A stretch of 64,000 nt of DNA, taken from positions 1 through 64,000 of the forward strand of contig CAZMZP010000063.1 in NCBI GenBank assembly GCA_964570935.1, given 5' to 3'. Below are positions 55,995 through 64,000 of the stretch, piece by piece; positions within the stretch are counted from its first letter, which is position 1, and each line of letters starts with the position of its first letter. Below the pieces are notes generated by a model, which saw only the letters and a list, made by a program, of their open reading frames with translations, made no database searches and was not told where the DNA came from. The translations under genes and the position numbers were made by a program. The stretch comes from JAFGJU01 sp964570935 (GTDB lineage: Bacteria > Eisenbacteria > RBG-16-71-46 > JAFGJU01).

Positions 55995-57692
55995 ATGATT
56001 CTTCGGGTGCGTGTAACAGCAGCAGTTCTAATTCTGTGCGGAGTCGGCTTCTGCGTTCCGTCAGTCGTCAGTGCTGCCTGGCAGGTGAACGGCACGCCGG
56101 TCTGCAGTGCGTCGGGCGCGCAGTTCTCTCCCGCGGCATTCTCTGATGGCGCACACGGTGCTGTCGTGAGCTGGGTTGACGGACCGGATCTCCAATGGCG
56201 CATCTTCTGCCAACGCGTAGATTCGGCGGGCGGCTCAGTCTGGGGCACGGGCGGCATCGAGGTCTTGTCCTTGGGGGAGTGGAACTTCTATCACGTCAAT
56301 TCTGACGGCAGGGGAGGGCTCCTTTGCGGTTTTGGATGCGAAGGCGGCACGCCGTCCAACCCGTATGCGAGAGATGTCTGTATGAAACACGTGACATCCG
56401 CGGGAGTGCTGGAGACATGGCAGGCCGCGTGCACGGACACTAACGACCAGTACTACCCGTGGATTTGTCCGGCCAATGTCGGCTTCTATACGAATGCCTA
56501 CGCCGCGTGGTACGACACCCGGAACAGTGACCTTCGTGTTTACCTGCAGGGCTGGAGCTCGGGTAACGTACTGTGGTCGGACGGACTGCTGGTCGGCGGA
56601 TATCCGGGGGCCGACTTGCAGAACCTCATGGCCTTTGCCAGCGAGGATGACGCGGCCATCGTGGCATGGGGCGACGACAGAAACGGAGACCGGGACATCT
56701 TCGCTCAGTGCGTGCTGCCTTGGAGCGGGTCGCCGCTCTGGGGAGAGTACGGCACGCCGGTTTTCGAGGGCGCGGGGACACAAACGCTCACAAGACTGGT
56801 CACGGACGGCAACTCCGGGATGGTCGCACTCTGGTCCGACGCCTCGAAATATCTGTTCGCCCAGCGGCTGAACGCGTACGGCACGAAGATGTGGGGTGAG
56901 AACGGCGACACGATCTCTGCGACCGGCAGCGCCGCGCGGGGTCAGCTCATCGCGGACGGGAAGGACGGAGGCATCTACTCCTGGAGAGAAGGCGCAAGTC
57001 CCGGTCCATACACTCTGCGCGTTCAGCGCATTGACGCCGCCGGGACTGAGCTCTGGGGTACTGATGGGGTCGCTGTTGCCTCGGGTTCGTCTGCCCAGAT
57101 ACAGTACATCGCGAGTGATGGAGCGAGGGGTGTCATCGTCGCCTGGATTGAGCTTACCGGCAGCAACTATGTGGTCCGTGCCCAGCGCGTAGATTCGCTG
57201 GGTACATTAGCGTGGACTCCAGGCGTGGTGACAGTTCGCAGTCTGCCAAGCTTCGCGAACACGCCGTCTATTGTCTCGGACGGAAACCACGGCGCAATCA
57301 TCGTATGGGAAGACCGTCGGAACGACGCCGGCGACATATATGCCGCGCGGATCGCAGCAGACGGCACCACGATCGACGTTGGTGCGAGTCCGGTCGGCGC
57401 CCCTCTCGTCACGCGCATCGAAGGAAACGTTCCCAACCCGTTCAATCCCGTGACCAAGATCGGGTTCACTCTGCGGGATGCCGGGCAGGCGCGGCTGTGC
57501 GTGTACGACATTTCGGGCAGGTTGGTGCGGGTGTTGAAGGAAGGCCTGCTTGACACAGGCAGACACGAGGTCGTGTGGGACGGCACTGACAGCGACGGCG
57601 GCCAAGTGGCCAGCGGAGTGTATATCTGTAGGTTGGAGGGGCCGCAGGTATCAAATGGGGCGCAGTCGAAGAAGGTGGTGGTAGTCCGATAG
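55995..57692 (+). CDS. secreted repeat protein with FlgD/T9SS-like C-terminal domain
   Basis: 565 residues, paralogue of the preceding protein. ATG 55995 follows GGGGGTG; the signal peptide ends about VVSAAWQV. Repeats are fewer and more diverged (AWGDDRNGDRDIFAQ, VWEDRRNDAGDIYAARIAAD). The C-terminal domain is closely similar to its neighbour's (NVPNPFNPVTKIGFTL, RHEVVWDGTDSDGG). The 52-base gap and lack of a separate promoter suggest cotranscription and tandem duplication. Confidence 0.83.
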   Translation: MILRVRVTAAVLILCGVGFCVPSVVSAAWQVNGTPVCSASGAQFSPAAFSDGAHGAVVSWVDGPDLQWRIFCQRVDSAGGSVWGTGGIEVLSLGEWNFYHVNSDGRGGLLCGFGCEGGTPSNPYARDVCMKHVTSAGVLETWQAACTDTNDQYYPWICPANVGFYTNAYAAWYDTRNSDLRVYLQGWSSGNVLWSDGLLVGGYPGADLQNLMAFASEDDAAIVAWGDDRNGDRDIFAQCVLPWSGSPLWGEYGTPVFEGAGTQTLTRLVTDGNSGMVALWSDASKYLFAQRLNAYGTKMWGENGDTISATGSAARGQLIADGKDGGIYSWREGASPGPYTLRVQRIDAAGTELWGTDGVAVASGSSAQIQYIASDGARGVIVAWIELTGSNYVVRAQRVDSLGTLAWTPGVVTVRSLPSFANTPSIVSDGNHGAIIVWEDRRNDAGDIYAARIAADGTTIDVGASPVGAPLVTRIEGNVPNPFNPVTKIGFTLRDAGQARLCVYDISGRLVRVLKEGLLDTGRHEVVWDGTDSDGGQVASGVYICRLEGPQVSNGAQSKKVVVVR

Positions 57693-57725
57693 ATCGCGGG
57701 ACACGGGAAAACACGTCTGGGTAGG

Positions 57726-57746
57726 GGGTCGGCACTGCGCCGACCC
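57726..57746 (+). terminator. likely terminator after the repeat-protein pair
   Basis: GGGTCGGC-ACTGC-GCCGACCC, an 8-bp perfect stem followed by TATTACTTT, 34 bases after the stop codon. Confidence 0.6.
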
Positions 57747-57803
57747 TATTACTTTGACGGCCGTGGCGGTAATGCACAGCATTCTCCGTGTGTCGCTCGC
57801 AGG

Positions 57804-57845
57804 CCGTGTCGGTTCATGCCGGAGGTCGGAGTCGAACCGACACGG
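57804..57845. repeat. 12-bp perfect inverted repeat containing a tRNA T arm
   Basis: CCGTGTCGGTTC (57804-57815) and GAACCGACACGG (57834-57845) around an 18-base loop. The right arm is the 5' half of the T arm of the tRNA fragment at 57817-57851 (minus strand); the left arm is an inverted copy of it. Confidence 0.7.
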
Positions 57846-57851
57846 GCGCAG
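57817..57851 (-). pseudogene. 3' fragment of a tRNA gene (tRNA-Leu-like)
   Basis: On the minus strand it reads GTCGG-TTCGACT-CCGAC (complete T arm), then CTCCGGC (3' acceptor strand) and A73; no CCA follows. The matching 5' GCCGGAG acceptor strand and the D and anticodon arms are absent nearby. The variable-arm-like sequence before the T arm and the acceptor fit tRNA-Leu. Such fragments often mark past integration at a tRNA gene. Confidence 0.65.
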
Positions 57852-58054
57852 GGTAAGGAACGCAGGACGCCGCAAGCAGCAAGCCGCACACCGCAAGCCG
57901 CACGCAGAACCCCACATATCTCCCACAGTCAGGCGGCATGACCGCTGCTCGGGCGTAAGGCTCTCCTTCGTAGGGCGCCAAGACACCAATCGTATGCGGT
58001 AGTAGGGGTTATTGCGCCCAATCTCCTTCAAGCTGCGAATTGTGACGAATGACA

Positions 58055-58083
58055 TTGACATAGAAGGTCACTAATGTTATAGT
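58055..58083 (+). promoter_or_regulatory. strong sigma70-type promoter TTGACA-17-TATAGT
   Basis: Perfect -35 (58055-58060), 17-base spacer, TATAGT (58078-58083). It drives the secreted protein at 58358 with a leader of about 265 bases. Confidence 0.75.
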
Positions 58084-58256
58084 GCAATTAGTGCGCTTAC
58101 TATCAGCTTTCCAACAAGTGATTAAACAGTCACATATATAGAAGATAAGGCCGGTCGCGCGCAACCGACCCTCCATGGAAGCATGTGAGAGGGCGGGGAA
58201 TCACATCGGCCGCGGCATCTTGATTCACGGCTGGGACTATGTCGAAGGAGGAGGTG

Positions 58257-58373
58257 ATGTTGTCCGCCTGGCATCGCTTTGAACCCGGGTGCCAGGATAG
58301 TTGTGAGAGGAGTTGGATTATCATTGCTTTGGGTCGTGTGGAGGAAGGAGGCTTCCTATGCGCAGAATGCTAA
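58257..58373 (+). CDS. possible 38-residue leader ORF overlapping the next gene
   Basis: The ATG lies right after GAAGGAGGAGGTG, a very strong ribosome site, though close. The product starts MLSAWHRFEPGCQDSCERSW and ends CAEC, with four Cys. It ends 16 bases inside the next gene in a different frame, so it could couple translation. The leader also folds CCTGGCA/TGCCAGG (58267-58297). No homology is known to me. Confidence 0.35.
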   Translation: MLSAWHRFEPGCQDSCERSWIIIALGRVEEGGFLCAEC

Positions 58374-59071
58374 TTGTGTTACTTATGCTTGCTCTTGTGG
58401 CGACTCTTCCGGGGTGGGCCGGGGCCACTCCCGTAACCGGCACGTACTATTCGGCCTTCCGTGGAGGCGCCGTGCTCAACGGTCACGTCTCGGTCTCACG
58501 GCAGTTCCCCAATTCGGGCAACCCTAAGGTATTTCATGGCCAGTCGTGGAACGGCTCCGCACTGGGCACCCAGTGGGAGATTCGGTGTGGCGTGGAAACT
58601 ACCTCGGTTCCGCCGGACAGCACGAACTTCAACAAGATCACCGGCACAGGGGTGATCGTGTATCACCAGACCTTCCAGGGGGGAACATTCTCGCTCTATT
58701 ACGATGCGGCGGTGGGCTGGGGTTCCGGGTCGGGGACGTTGTTCACTACCTTGGCCACAACGCAGGTCACGTTTGTCAACTTCTTCCCCGTCGCTTCGAG
58801 CTTCACTGCTTACACCAGCGGCACGTTTGGCCCGCCGGACGGCAACTGCGCGCTCACTTTTGCCATGTCCAACGGGTTCGGGGTGGGGGAAACGCCATAT
58901 CTGCAGAAGCCGGCGACCTACCCGACGTTCCTTGCCGCCGACTGCTCACCCGCTGACGCAAACCACCAGTTTGGCATCTGGGCCGACGCCAATGACATCA
59001 TCGCCAATATCTTCTGTTCAATTCCAGTGCAGGACGACACGTGGGGGAGGATAAAGGCACTTTACAGATAA
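58358..59071 (+). CDS. secreted protein with C-terminal WGxIKxLYR tail
   Basis: Unrecognised family, 237 residues from ATG 58358 (AAGGAGG upstream). Signal peptide MRRMLIVLLMLALVATLPGW ending near AGA. The body is Gly/Thr/Phe rich (FQGGTFSLYYDAAVGWGSGS), beta-like, with few charges and about four Cys. It ends DDTWGRIKALYR, sharing W-G-x-I-K-x-L-Y-R with the protein at 4472-5170. Monocistronic behind a strong promoter; convergent with the efflux operon. Confidence 0.75.
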   Translation: MRRMLIVLLMLALVATLPGWAGATPVTGTYYSAFRGGAVLNGHVSVSRQFPNSGNPKVFHGQSWNGSALGTQWEIRCGVETTSVPPDSTNFNKITGTGVIVYHQTFQGGTFSLYYDAAVGWGSGSGTLFTTLATTQVTFVNFFPVASSFTAYTSGTFGPPDGNCALTFAMSNGFGVGETPYLQKPATYPTFLAADCSPADANHQFGIWADANDIIANIFCSIPVQDDTWGRIKALYR

Positions 59072-59114
59072 CCGACTTAGTGTTGTTTACCCCGGAGCTT
59101 CGTTGGTGAGGTTG

Positions 59115-59141
59115 GAGGGGCCGGCGTGACGCCGGCCCCTC
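59115..59141. terminator. bidirectional terminator hairpin between convergent genes
   Basis: GAGGGGCCGGCG-TGA-CGCCGGCCCCTC, a perfect 12-bp stem with a three-base loop, between the secreted protein (plus) and the RND permease (minus). The flanking T/A runs are short. Confidence 0.7.
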
Positions 59142-59147
59142 TTGCCA

Positions 59148-62100
59148 TTATGCCCTCTTCGACCGCCGGTGCGCCAGCCTGTCCATCAAGCTGTACACGC
59201 ACGGGATCAGGAACAGGGTGAAGATGGTCGAGCAGAAGAGCCCGCCGATCGACGCGATGGCCATCGGCGCGCGGAACTCGGCAATCGCGCCGAAACCGAG
59301 GGCCAACGGCAGCATGGCGGCGATGGCGGCGATGTTCGTCATGACGATCGGGCGGAATCTGGTGGGGCAGGCCTCCAGCAATGCCTCGCGCAGGCCGCGG
59401 CCCCGTTTGCGTAGCGTGTTGGTGTAGTCTAGCATCAGGATTGCGTTGTTGACCACGATGCCCACCAGCATTATCAACGCCATTAGCGAGAATATGCTGA
59501 CGGTCCGGCCCGTGACGAAGAGGCCCAGGAACACTCCGACCGCGCCCAGCGGAATCGTGAGCATTATCGTGAACGGGTGAACATAGGATTCCAGCATGGC
59601 GGCCATCAGCATGTAGGTGAGGACGATCGCCAGTATGAGGGCCTGGAAGAGCGAGCCGAATGACTCCTCCATCACCTCAGCCATTCCGCCGAAGTAGATT
59701 CTGTATCCGGACGGCACGTCGAGCTGGTCCGTCTTACCGCGTATCTGTCCCACCATCCCGCCGAGGCTGCCGCGAGCGATGTTCGCGCTCACAGTGACCA
59801 TGCGCTGCCTGTTCTTCCGGACGACCTGCGTCGGCCCCTCGTCGTAGCTGACTGCGGCGAGCTCGGTCACCGGAACCATGTTGTCCCCGGCCTTGATCAG
59901 AAGAGCGCCCACCTTCTCCACGTTGCTTCTGTCGGCCTCGGCGAGCTTCACTCTGATGTCGTATTCTTCGTCCCTCTCCCTGTACTTGGAGGCGACCGTC
60001 CCGGTCAGAAAGCTGCGCGTCAGCATGGCCACCGTCGCGGTCGAGACTCCGTAGTCGGCGCACTTCTCGCGGTTCGGGATCACCTTTATCTCGGGTTTGC
60101 CCAGCCGCCAGCTTGTGTCCACGTCAACTGTGCCGGGGGTCTCCTCGACTATGGTGGCGACCCTGTTGGCCAGGTCGTTCAGGAGAGACATTTCGTTTCC
60201 CGTGACTTCTATCTGGATGTCCTTCTCTCCGCCTCCTCCCATCGTCGATGCAGTGTTCACGGTCAGCTTCGCCGACGGGATGTGAGTGAGCGCGGCCCTG
60301 AAGGCGTCGGCGATCTCCTTGTCGGTCCTGTGGCGCTCGGACTTGTTGACCAGGCGAACGAGCACGTCGCCAAGGTTCACGCCGCCCCCGACGCCCACCT
60401 CGCTCTCAGTGCTGCCGATGGACGAGAACACCGCGTCTGTTTCCGGAATCGACCTGACGACCTTCTCGACCTGCTCTATGGCCTTTTCTGTTTCAGTCAA
60501 GTTCGAGCCTACGGGCATCTCCAGAGTCACAGTTATCATGCCCTGGTCGGACTCGCCGAAGAACTCAGAACCGATGAGGGGGACCAGAGCCAGGCTCAGG
60601 ACGAACAGTCCGGCGCAGATCCCGACGACCCGCCACCTGCGGTTCAGCGACCAGTCGAGCGCAGTTCTGTATCCATGAGCGACTCTGTCGTAAGACGCAT
60701 CCCACGCATTGAAGAACCTCTCCAGGAATGGAATTCCGAAATGAGCCGGCCCGGCCGACTTGGACTTGAGCATCTTGGACGCAAGCATCGGAGTCAGCGT
60801 GAACGACACGATGAGCGAAACGAACGTGGCGAACGTCACCGTGAGGCCGAATTCCTTGAAGATCTGACCGATGATGCCGCGCATGAAGGCGATGGGCACG
60901 AACACCACGATGTTCGTCAGAGTGGAAGCGAGCACGGCGAGCGCGATCTCGGACGTGCCTTCCTCGGCGGCCTCGGCGGGACTCTTGCCCATGTCCCTGT
61001 ACCGATATATGTTCTCCATGACCACGAGGGCGTTGGCCACCAGTATCCCTACGCACAACCCGAGTCCCATCAGTGTCATGGTGTTGATTGTGTAGCCCGC
61101 AAAATAGAGAAAGCTGTAGGTCGAGACGACCGACATGGGCATTGCGACGCCGGCTATCACGACGCCCTGCCAGCTGTGAACGAACAGGAAAAGCACGAGA
61201 GCGGTGAGAGCGATGCCCCAGACGATGCTGCTGTTCACGTCGGCCACGGAATCCTTGATGAAAGTCGACCTGTCCCTGGCCACTTCCATGCGCACGTCCG
61301 GCGGGAGCGTCTTCTTCAGCCGGTCTATCATCCGGTACACTTCGTTCGCGGCCTTGACTGTGTTGGCGTCGGAGCGCTTCTGAAGGGTGATGCCCACGGT
61401 CTCTTCGCCGTTGAACCGCGCCATCTCGCGGACCTCTTCGTAGGTGTCCTCGACCGAGGCGATGTCGCCGAGGCGTATGGGGGGGCCTCCTTCCCTCTGG
61501 ACCAGCACGTTCCTTATCTCGTCTACATTGGCGAACTCTCCTTCGACCCTCACGCCGTATTCCTTGGCCTCCTGAACTATGTGGCCGCCCGGAATGTTCA
61601 GGTTCTCGGCGGCTATGGCGGCGACCACCTCCATTATCGAGAGGCCGTAGCCCTTGAGCTTTTCCTTGCCGACGGAGACCAGGATTTCGCGCTTCCTGCC
61701 GCCCACCACGCTTATCGCGGCCAGGCCCTCCACCTTGGACAGCTCGAGCTTTATGGTCCTGTCGGCGATTTCGTAGGTCTCCTGAAGAGGACGCTTGCTC
61801 GACACGGAGAGGTTCATGATGGGGTAAGCGCCGAAGTCGAACTTACTGATGGTGGGCGCCTCCACGTCCTCGGGTAGCTCTCCCAGGATCGCGTCCAGCT
61901 TCTCCTTCACGTCGATGGCCGCGAAGTCCACTTCGGTCTCGAGGGTGAATTCTATCAGGACGACCGAAACGCCCTCTTGCGAGTAAGACCAGATGTTCTT
62001 GAGGCCGGACGTGGCGCTGACCGCGTCTTCGATGGGCTTAGACACCAGAGTCTCTATTTCCTCGGGACCCGCCCCCGGGTACACGGTGACGACGCTCACG

Positions 62101-62231
62101 TAAGGGAACTCGATTTCGGGCATAAGGTCTATCGGAAGCCGGACGTATGAGAAAACGCCGATGACCACAAACAGCAGGAGCATCATTGTCACGAGGACTG
62201 GTTTTCGGACCGAAAGTTGTGCGAGGAACAT
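59148..62231 (-). CDS. RND-family efflux permease with altered TM4 aspartates
   Basis: Inner-membrane pump subunit, 1027 residues with the 12-TM, two-loop RND layout: N-terminal helix LVTMMLLLFVVIGVFSYVRL, PIDLMPEIEFPYVSV, porter domains, second half starting near residue 520, and C-terminal FRPIVMTNIAAIAAMLPLAL. In TM4, where AcrB has VDDAIVV and many relatives VDNAIVV, this has VANALVV (Ala399, Asn400), so the proton-relay Asp pair is missing. Adaptor 12 bases upstream; substrate unknown. Confidence 0.93.
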   Translation of the reverse strand: MFLAQLSVRKPVLVTMMLLLFVVIGVFSYVRLPIDLMPEIEFPYVSVVTVYPGAGPEEIETLVSKPIEDAVSATSGLKNIWSYSQEGVSVVLIEFTLETEVDFAAIDVKEKLDAILGELPEDVEAPTISKFDFGAYPIMNLSVSSKRPLQETYEIADRTIKLELSKVEGLAAISVVGGRKREILVSVGKEKLKGYGLSIMEVVAAIAAENLNIPGGHIVQEAKEYGVRVEGEFANVDEIRNVLVQREGGPPIRLGDIASVEDTYEEVREMARFNGEETVGITLQKRSDANTVKAANEVYRMIDRLKKTLPPDVRMEVARDRSTFIKDSVADVNSSIVWGIALTALVLFLFVHSWQGVVIAGVAMPMSVVSTYSFLYFAGYTINTMTLMGLGLCVGILVANALVVMENIYRYRDMGKSPAEAAEEGTSEIALAVLASTLTNIVVFVPIAFMRGIIGQIFKEFGLTVTFATFVSLIVSFTLTPMLASKMLKSKSAGPAHFGIPFLERFFNAWDASYDRVAHGYRTALDWSLNRRWRVVGICAGLFVLSLALVPLIGSEFFGESDQGMITVTLEMPVGSNLTETEKAIEQVEKVVRSIPETDAVFSSIGSTESEVGVGGGVNLGDVLVRLVNKSERHRTDKEIADAFRAALTHIPSAKLTVNTASTMGGGGEKDIQIEVTGNEMSLLNDLANRVATIVEETPGTVDVDTSWRLGKPEIKVIPNREKCADYGVSTATVAMLTRSFLTGTVASKYRERDEEYDIRVKLAEADRSNVEKVGALLIKAGDNMVPVTELAAVSYDEGPTQVVRKNRQRMVTVSANIARGSLGGMVGQIRGKTDQLDVPSGYRIYFGGMAEVMEESFGSLFQALILAIVLTYMLMAAMLESYVHPFTIMLTIPLGAVGVFLGLFVTGRTVSIFSLMALIMLVGIVVNNAILMLDYTNTLRKRGRGLREALLEACPTRFRPIVMTNIAAIAAMLPLALGFGAIAEFRAPMAIASIGGLFCSTIFTLFLIPCVYSLMDRLAHRRSKRA

Positions 62232-62243
62232 TCTTCGATTACC

Positions 62244-63311
62244 TCATTCCGCTTCGACTATGTTCACTGTCTCCCCACCCCTGAGGAGCTCGTATCCCTT
62301 CACGACGATGCGGTCGCCGGGCTTGAGTCCTTCCACCACCTCGACTACTCGTGCGTTAGTGAGGCCCAGTGTCACGCGACGCAGCTCGGCCGTGCCGTTC
62401 GCGGCAACCATGAACACGCTGAGCCGGCCGTCCCTGGTAACGATGGCCTGTGTCGGCACGACTATGGCGTCCTTCCTGTGGGCCGCCTGAACGGCGACGG
62501 TCGCGAACGAGCCGGGCTTCAAAACCCGCGAGGTGTTGTCCGCCGTGACCTCGACCCTGAAAGTCCTGGTGTCCGGGTCGGCCGACGACGAGATCATAGT
62601 CACGGTTCCGGGGATTTCTCCGCCTTCGGCGGTGCGTACGAACGCCGGGGCGCCTGCGGAAAGTTCCTGAAGGTCCGCCCCGCTGGCCTTCACAATGACC
62701 TTCACCCTGTCGTACCTGGCCACCGTGCAAACGACCGCGCCGACTCCGACCGTCTCTCCTTCGGTCACGTTCACTGACGTGACCACGCCGTCAATGGGAG
62801 AGATGACTTCGACGATTGACCTGGCCGCCTCGAAATTCGCGCGGGCGACCTCGAGACCCGTCTGGGCCTTCTCGAACATCTGTTCGGAAATCGCTCCCTG
62901 CTCGAGCAGCGCCTGCATCCTGGCGAAGTCCTTCTCGGCGTCATCCAGGGCGGCCTTCGCCTGCCTGTACTGAGCAGTGGGGTTGCTGGTGTCGAACGCG
63001 ACCAGGACCTGTCCCTTGCTGACGCGCTGCCCAACGGAAGCGCCCACCCGCACCACTCGCTCGGTGGTCTTGCTGATGAGGTCCGACTGGACGATGCCCT
63101 GAACGGTGCCGGTCAGCTCTATCGACTCGGATATGCCGCCAACGCCGACGGTGTCTATCGAGACCGGGATGCCCTGCTGGCTCTGGAGCTCCGCTATGCT
63201 CTTGGTCGCGGGTTTCCTGGCCTGCTGCCAGAATCGGTTCCCGACCACCACGGCCAGAACCGCGACTATAACCACGACGATTATCGTGTTTCTCTTTGAC
63301 GTTCTTTTCAT
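62244..63311 (-). CDS. RND efflux periplasmic adaptor (membrane fusion protein)
   Basis: 355 residues. N-terminal membrane anchor (IIVVVIVAVLAVVVGNRFW) with no lipobox; beta-barrel and lipoyl halves (VVRVGASVGQRVSKGQVLVA and VEVISPIDGVVTSVNVTEGE), coiled-coil hairpin between them, then a membrane-proximal domain (GLKPGDRIVVKGYELLRGGE). Bridges permease and outer-membrane channel. GGAGGAG precedes the ATG. Confidence 0.93.
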   Translation of the reverse strand: MKRTSKRNTIIVVVIVAVLAVVVGNRFWQQARKPATKSIAELQSQQGIPVSIDTVGVGGISESIELTGTVQGIVQSDLISKTTERVVRVGASVGQRVSKGQVLVAFDTSNPTAQYRQAKAALDDAEKDFARMQALLEQGAISEQMFEKAQTGLEVARANFEAARSIVEVISPIDGVVTSVNVTEGETVGVGAVVCTVARYDRVKVIVKASGADLQELSAGAPAFVRTAEGGEIPGTVTMISSSADPDTRTFRVEVTADNTSRVLKPGSFATVAVQAAHRKDAIVVPTQAIVTRDGRLSVFMVAANGTAELRRVTLGLTNARVVEVVEGLKPGDRIVVKGYELLRGGETVNIVEAE

Positions 63312-63377
63312 TTGTCGAGATCTCCTCCGGTTGTCATCAGTGCTGCGGCACCGGACGCCCCGTGGGCGCTCCGCGCA

Positions 63378-64000
63378 TCACTCAAGCGTCGCGCCGGTGG
63401 CCCGTTCCATCTCGGCCACGGCCATGAAATGCTCGTACACAGCCATGAAATAGTTTGTGCGCGCCGTGGTCAGCGACACCTGCGCATCGAGCAGCTCGAG
63501 CTGAGTGCCGACGCCGTTCTTGTAACGGATGTCGGCGATGTCGAGGCCCTTCTGCGCCTGTTCCACGGACGCGACCTGTGAATCCATCAGTTTTCTTGCC
63601 TCGGCCAGCTTCGACACTGCCTGCTCGACCTCGAGCCGGACCCCGTCCAGGGTCTGGGCGGAGAGCAAGCGGGACTGTTCGTACTGCGCCTTCGTCTGCT
63701 TTATCTTGCCCTTGGTCCTCAGGCCGTCAAAAATCGGGAAGGAAAGGTCCACCGTGGCGGACCACATCTTTGTGCGCCACTCCCGGTCGTCGAACTTCGG
63801 CTCTTCGGTCTCCAGGAAGGCGCTTCCGACGAACGAGAGACTGGGATACCTGTCCGCTCTTGCCACGTCTAAAGCTGCCTTCATCCCGTCCACGCGGAGC
63901 CGGGCCGCGGCAAGCTCGTTGCGCTTCTGCTGGGCCCGCGCGAAGGCCTCTTCCACCGAGGTCTCAACGGGCTTTCGCTCGAGAGCCCCCTCGGGCCTGA
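63378..64000 (-). CDS. TolC-family outer-membrane efflux protein, truncated at window edge
   Basis: The frame stays open to the window end, so the 5' part lies beyond 64000. About 207 residues are visible. Helical repeats of the outer-membrane efflux family are clear: NELAAARLRVDGMKAALDVA, YPSLSFVGSAFLET (equatorial strand region), VDLSFPIFDGLRTKGKIKQT and NGVGTQLELLDAQVSLTTAR. First gene of the efflux operon, 66 bases ahead of the adaptor. Confidence 0.9.
   Translation of the reverse strand, partial: RPEGALERKPVETSVEEAFARAQQKRNELAAARLRVDGMKAALDVARADRYPSLSFVGSAFLETEEPKFDDREWRTKMWSATVDLSFPIFDGLRTKGKIKQTKAQYEQSRLLSAQTLDGVRLEVEQAVSKLAEARKLMDSQVASVEQAQKGLDIADIRYKNGVGTQLELLDAQVSLTTARTNYFMAVYEHFMAVAEMERATGATLE

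Noticed and set aside
57870..57905. GCAAGC/GCCGCA-rich run
   Set aside because: Low-complexity sequence without equal repeats and spacers; not a CRISPR array.

Overview
This is a GC-rich, densely packed bacterial chromosome segment dominated by housekeeping operons. The cell looks diderm: there is an RND/MFP/TolC-type efflux operon, an outer-membrane beta-barrel protein and a TPR lipoprotein. Two secreted repeat proteins end in an FlgD-like (T9SS type A-like) C-terminal domain, and two other secreted proteins share a C-terminal WGxIKxLYR tail. With the high GC, this fits an uncultured FCB-superphylum lineage such as Eisenbacteria or Krumholzibacteria. That placement is inference; no 16S or ribosomal protein cluster is present to settle it.

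Layout. 1-5 kb: the 3' part of mrfA, then mrfB (a helicase/exonuclease repair pair), thiL, and a secreted protein behind its own promoter. 5-7 kb: a DUF885 peptidase-like protein. 7-13.3 kb (minus strand): tRNA(CAT)-tilS-ftsH-folE-folP-cdaA, read from a promoter that diverges from an outer-membrane protein gene. 14-18 kb: guaB, a QueG-like double [4Fe-4S] protein, a DUF4416 protein and an unknown helical protein. 18.5-22.5 kb: a chemotaxis-like module (CheW-like, MCP-like membrane protein, CheW-like, REC-GAF-HD-GYP) with no CheA. 23-30.5 kb: a complete F-type ATP synthase operon, atpZ-I-B-E-F-H-A-G-D-C. 30.6-33 kb: tsaD, convergent and overlapping with an S41 protease. 33.2-37.4 kb: a second signalling operon (REC-GGDEF, histidine kinase fused to HD-GYP, single REC) behind a sigma54-type promoter. 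37.9-43.2 kb: a P-loop-less PriA, an HD protein, a TPR lipoprotein and a divergent ketol-acid reductoisomerase homologue. 43.2-52.7 kb: rho-rpmE-DUF1385-prfA-prmC-small protein-murA-selB-ispG. 52.7-59.1 kb: two secreted repeat proteins, an odd intergenic region with a tRNA 3' fragment inside an inverted repeat, and a secreted protein with a possible coupled leader ORF. 59.1-64 kb (minus strand): RND permease, adaptor and the 3' part of a TolC-like gene.

How parts fit together. Several signalling proteins carry c-di-GMP domains: one HD-GYP with intact motifs, one HD-GYP with altered motifs and one GGDDF cyclase-like domain. CdaA makes c-di-AMP. Many enzymes here have altered key residues: AtpA P-loop, PriA Walker A, KARI active site, RND TM4 aspartates and the histidine kinase's HD-GYP. 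Most of the novelty lies in these variants, in the CheA-less Che module and in the surface-protein tails. I saw no CRISPR array, insertion sequence or prophage.
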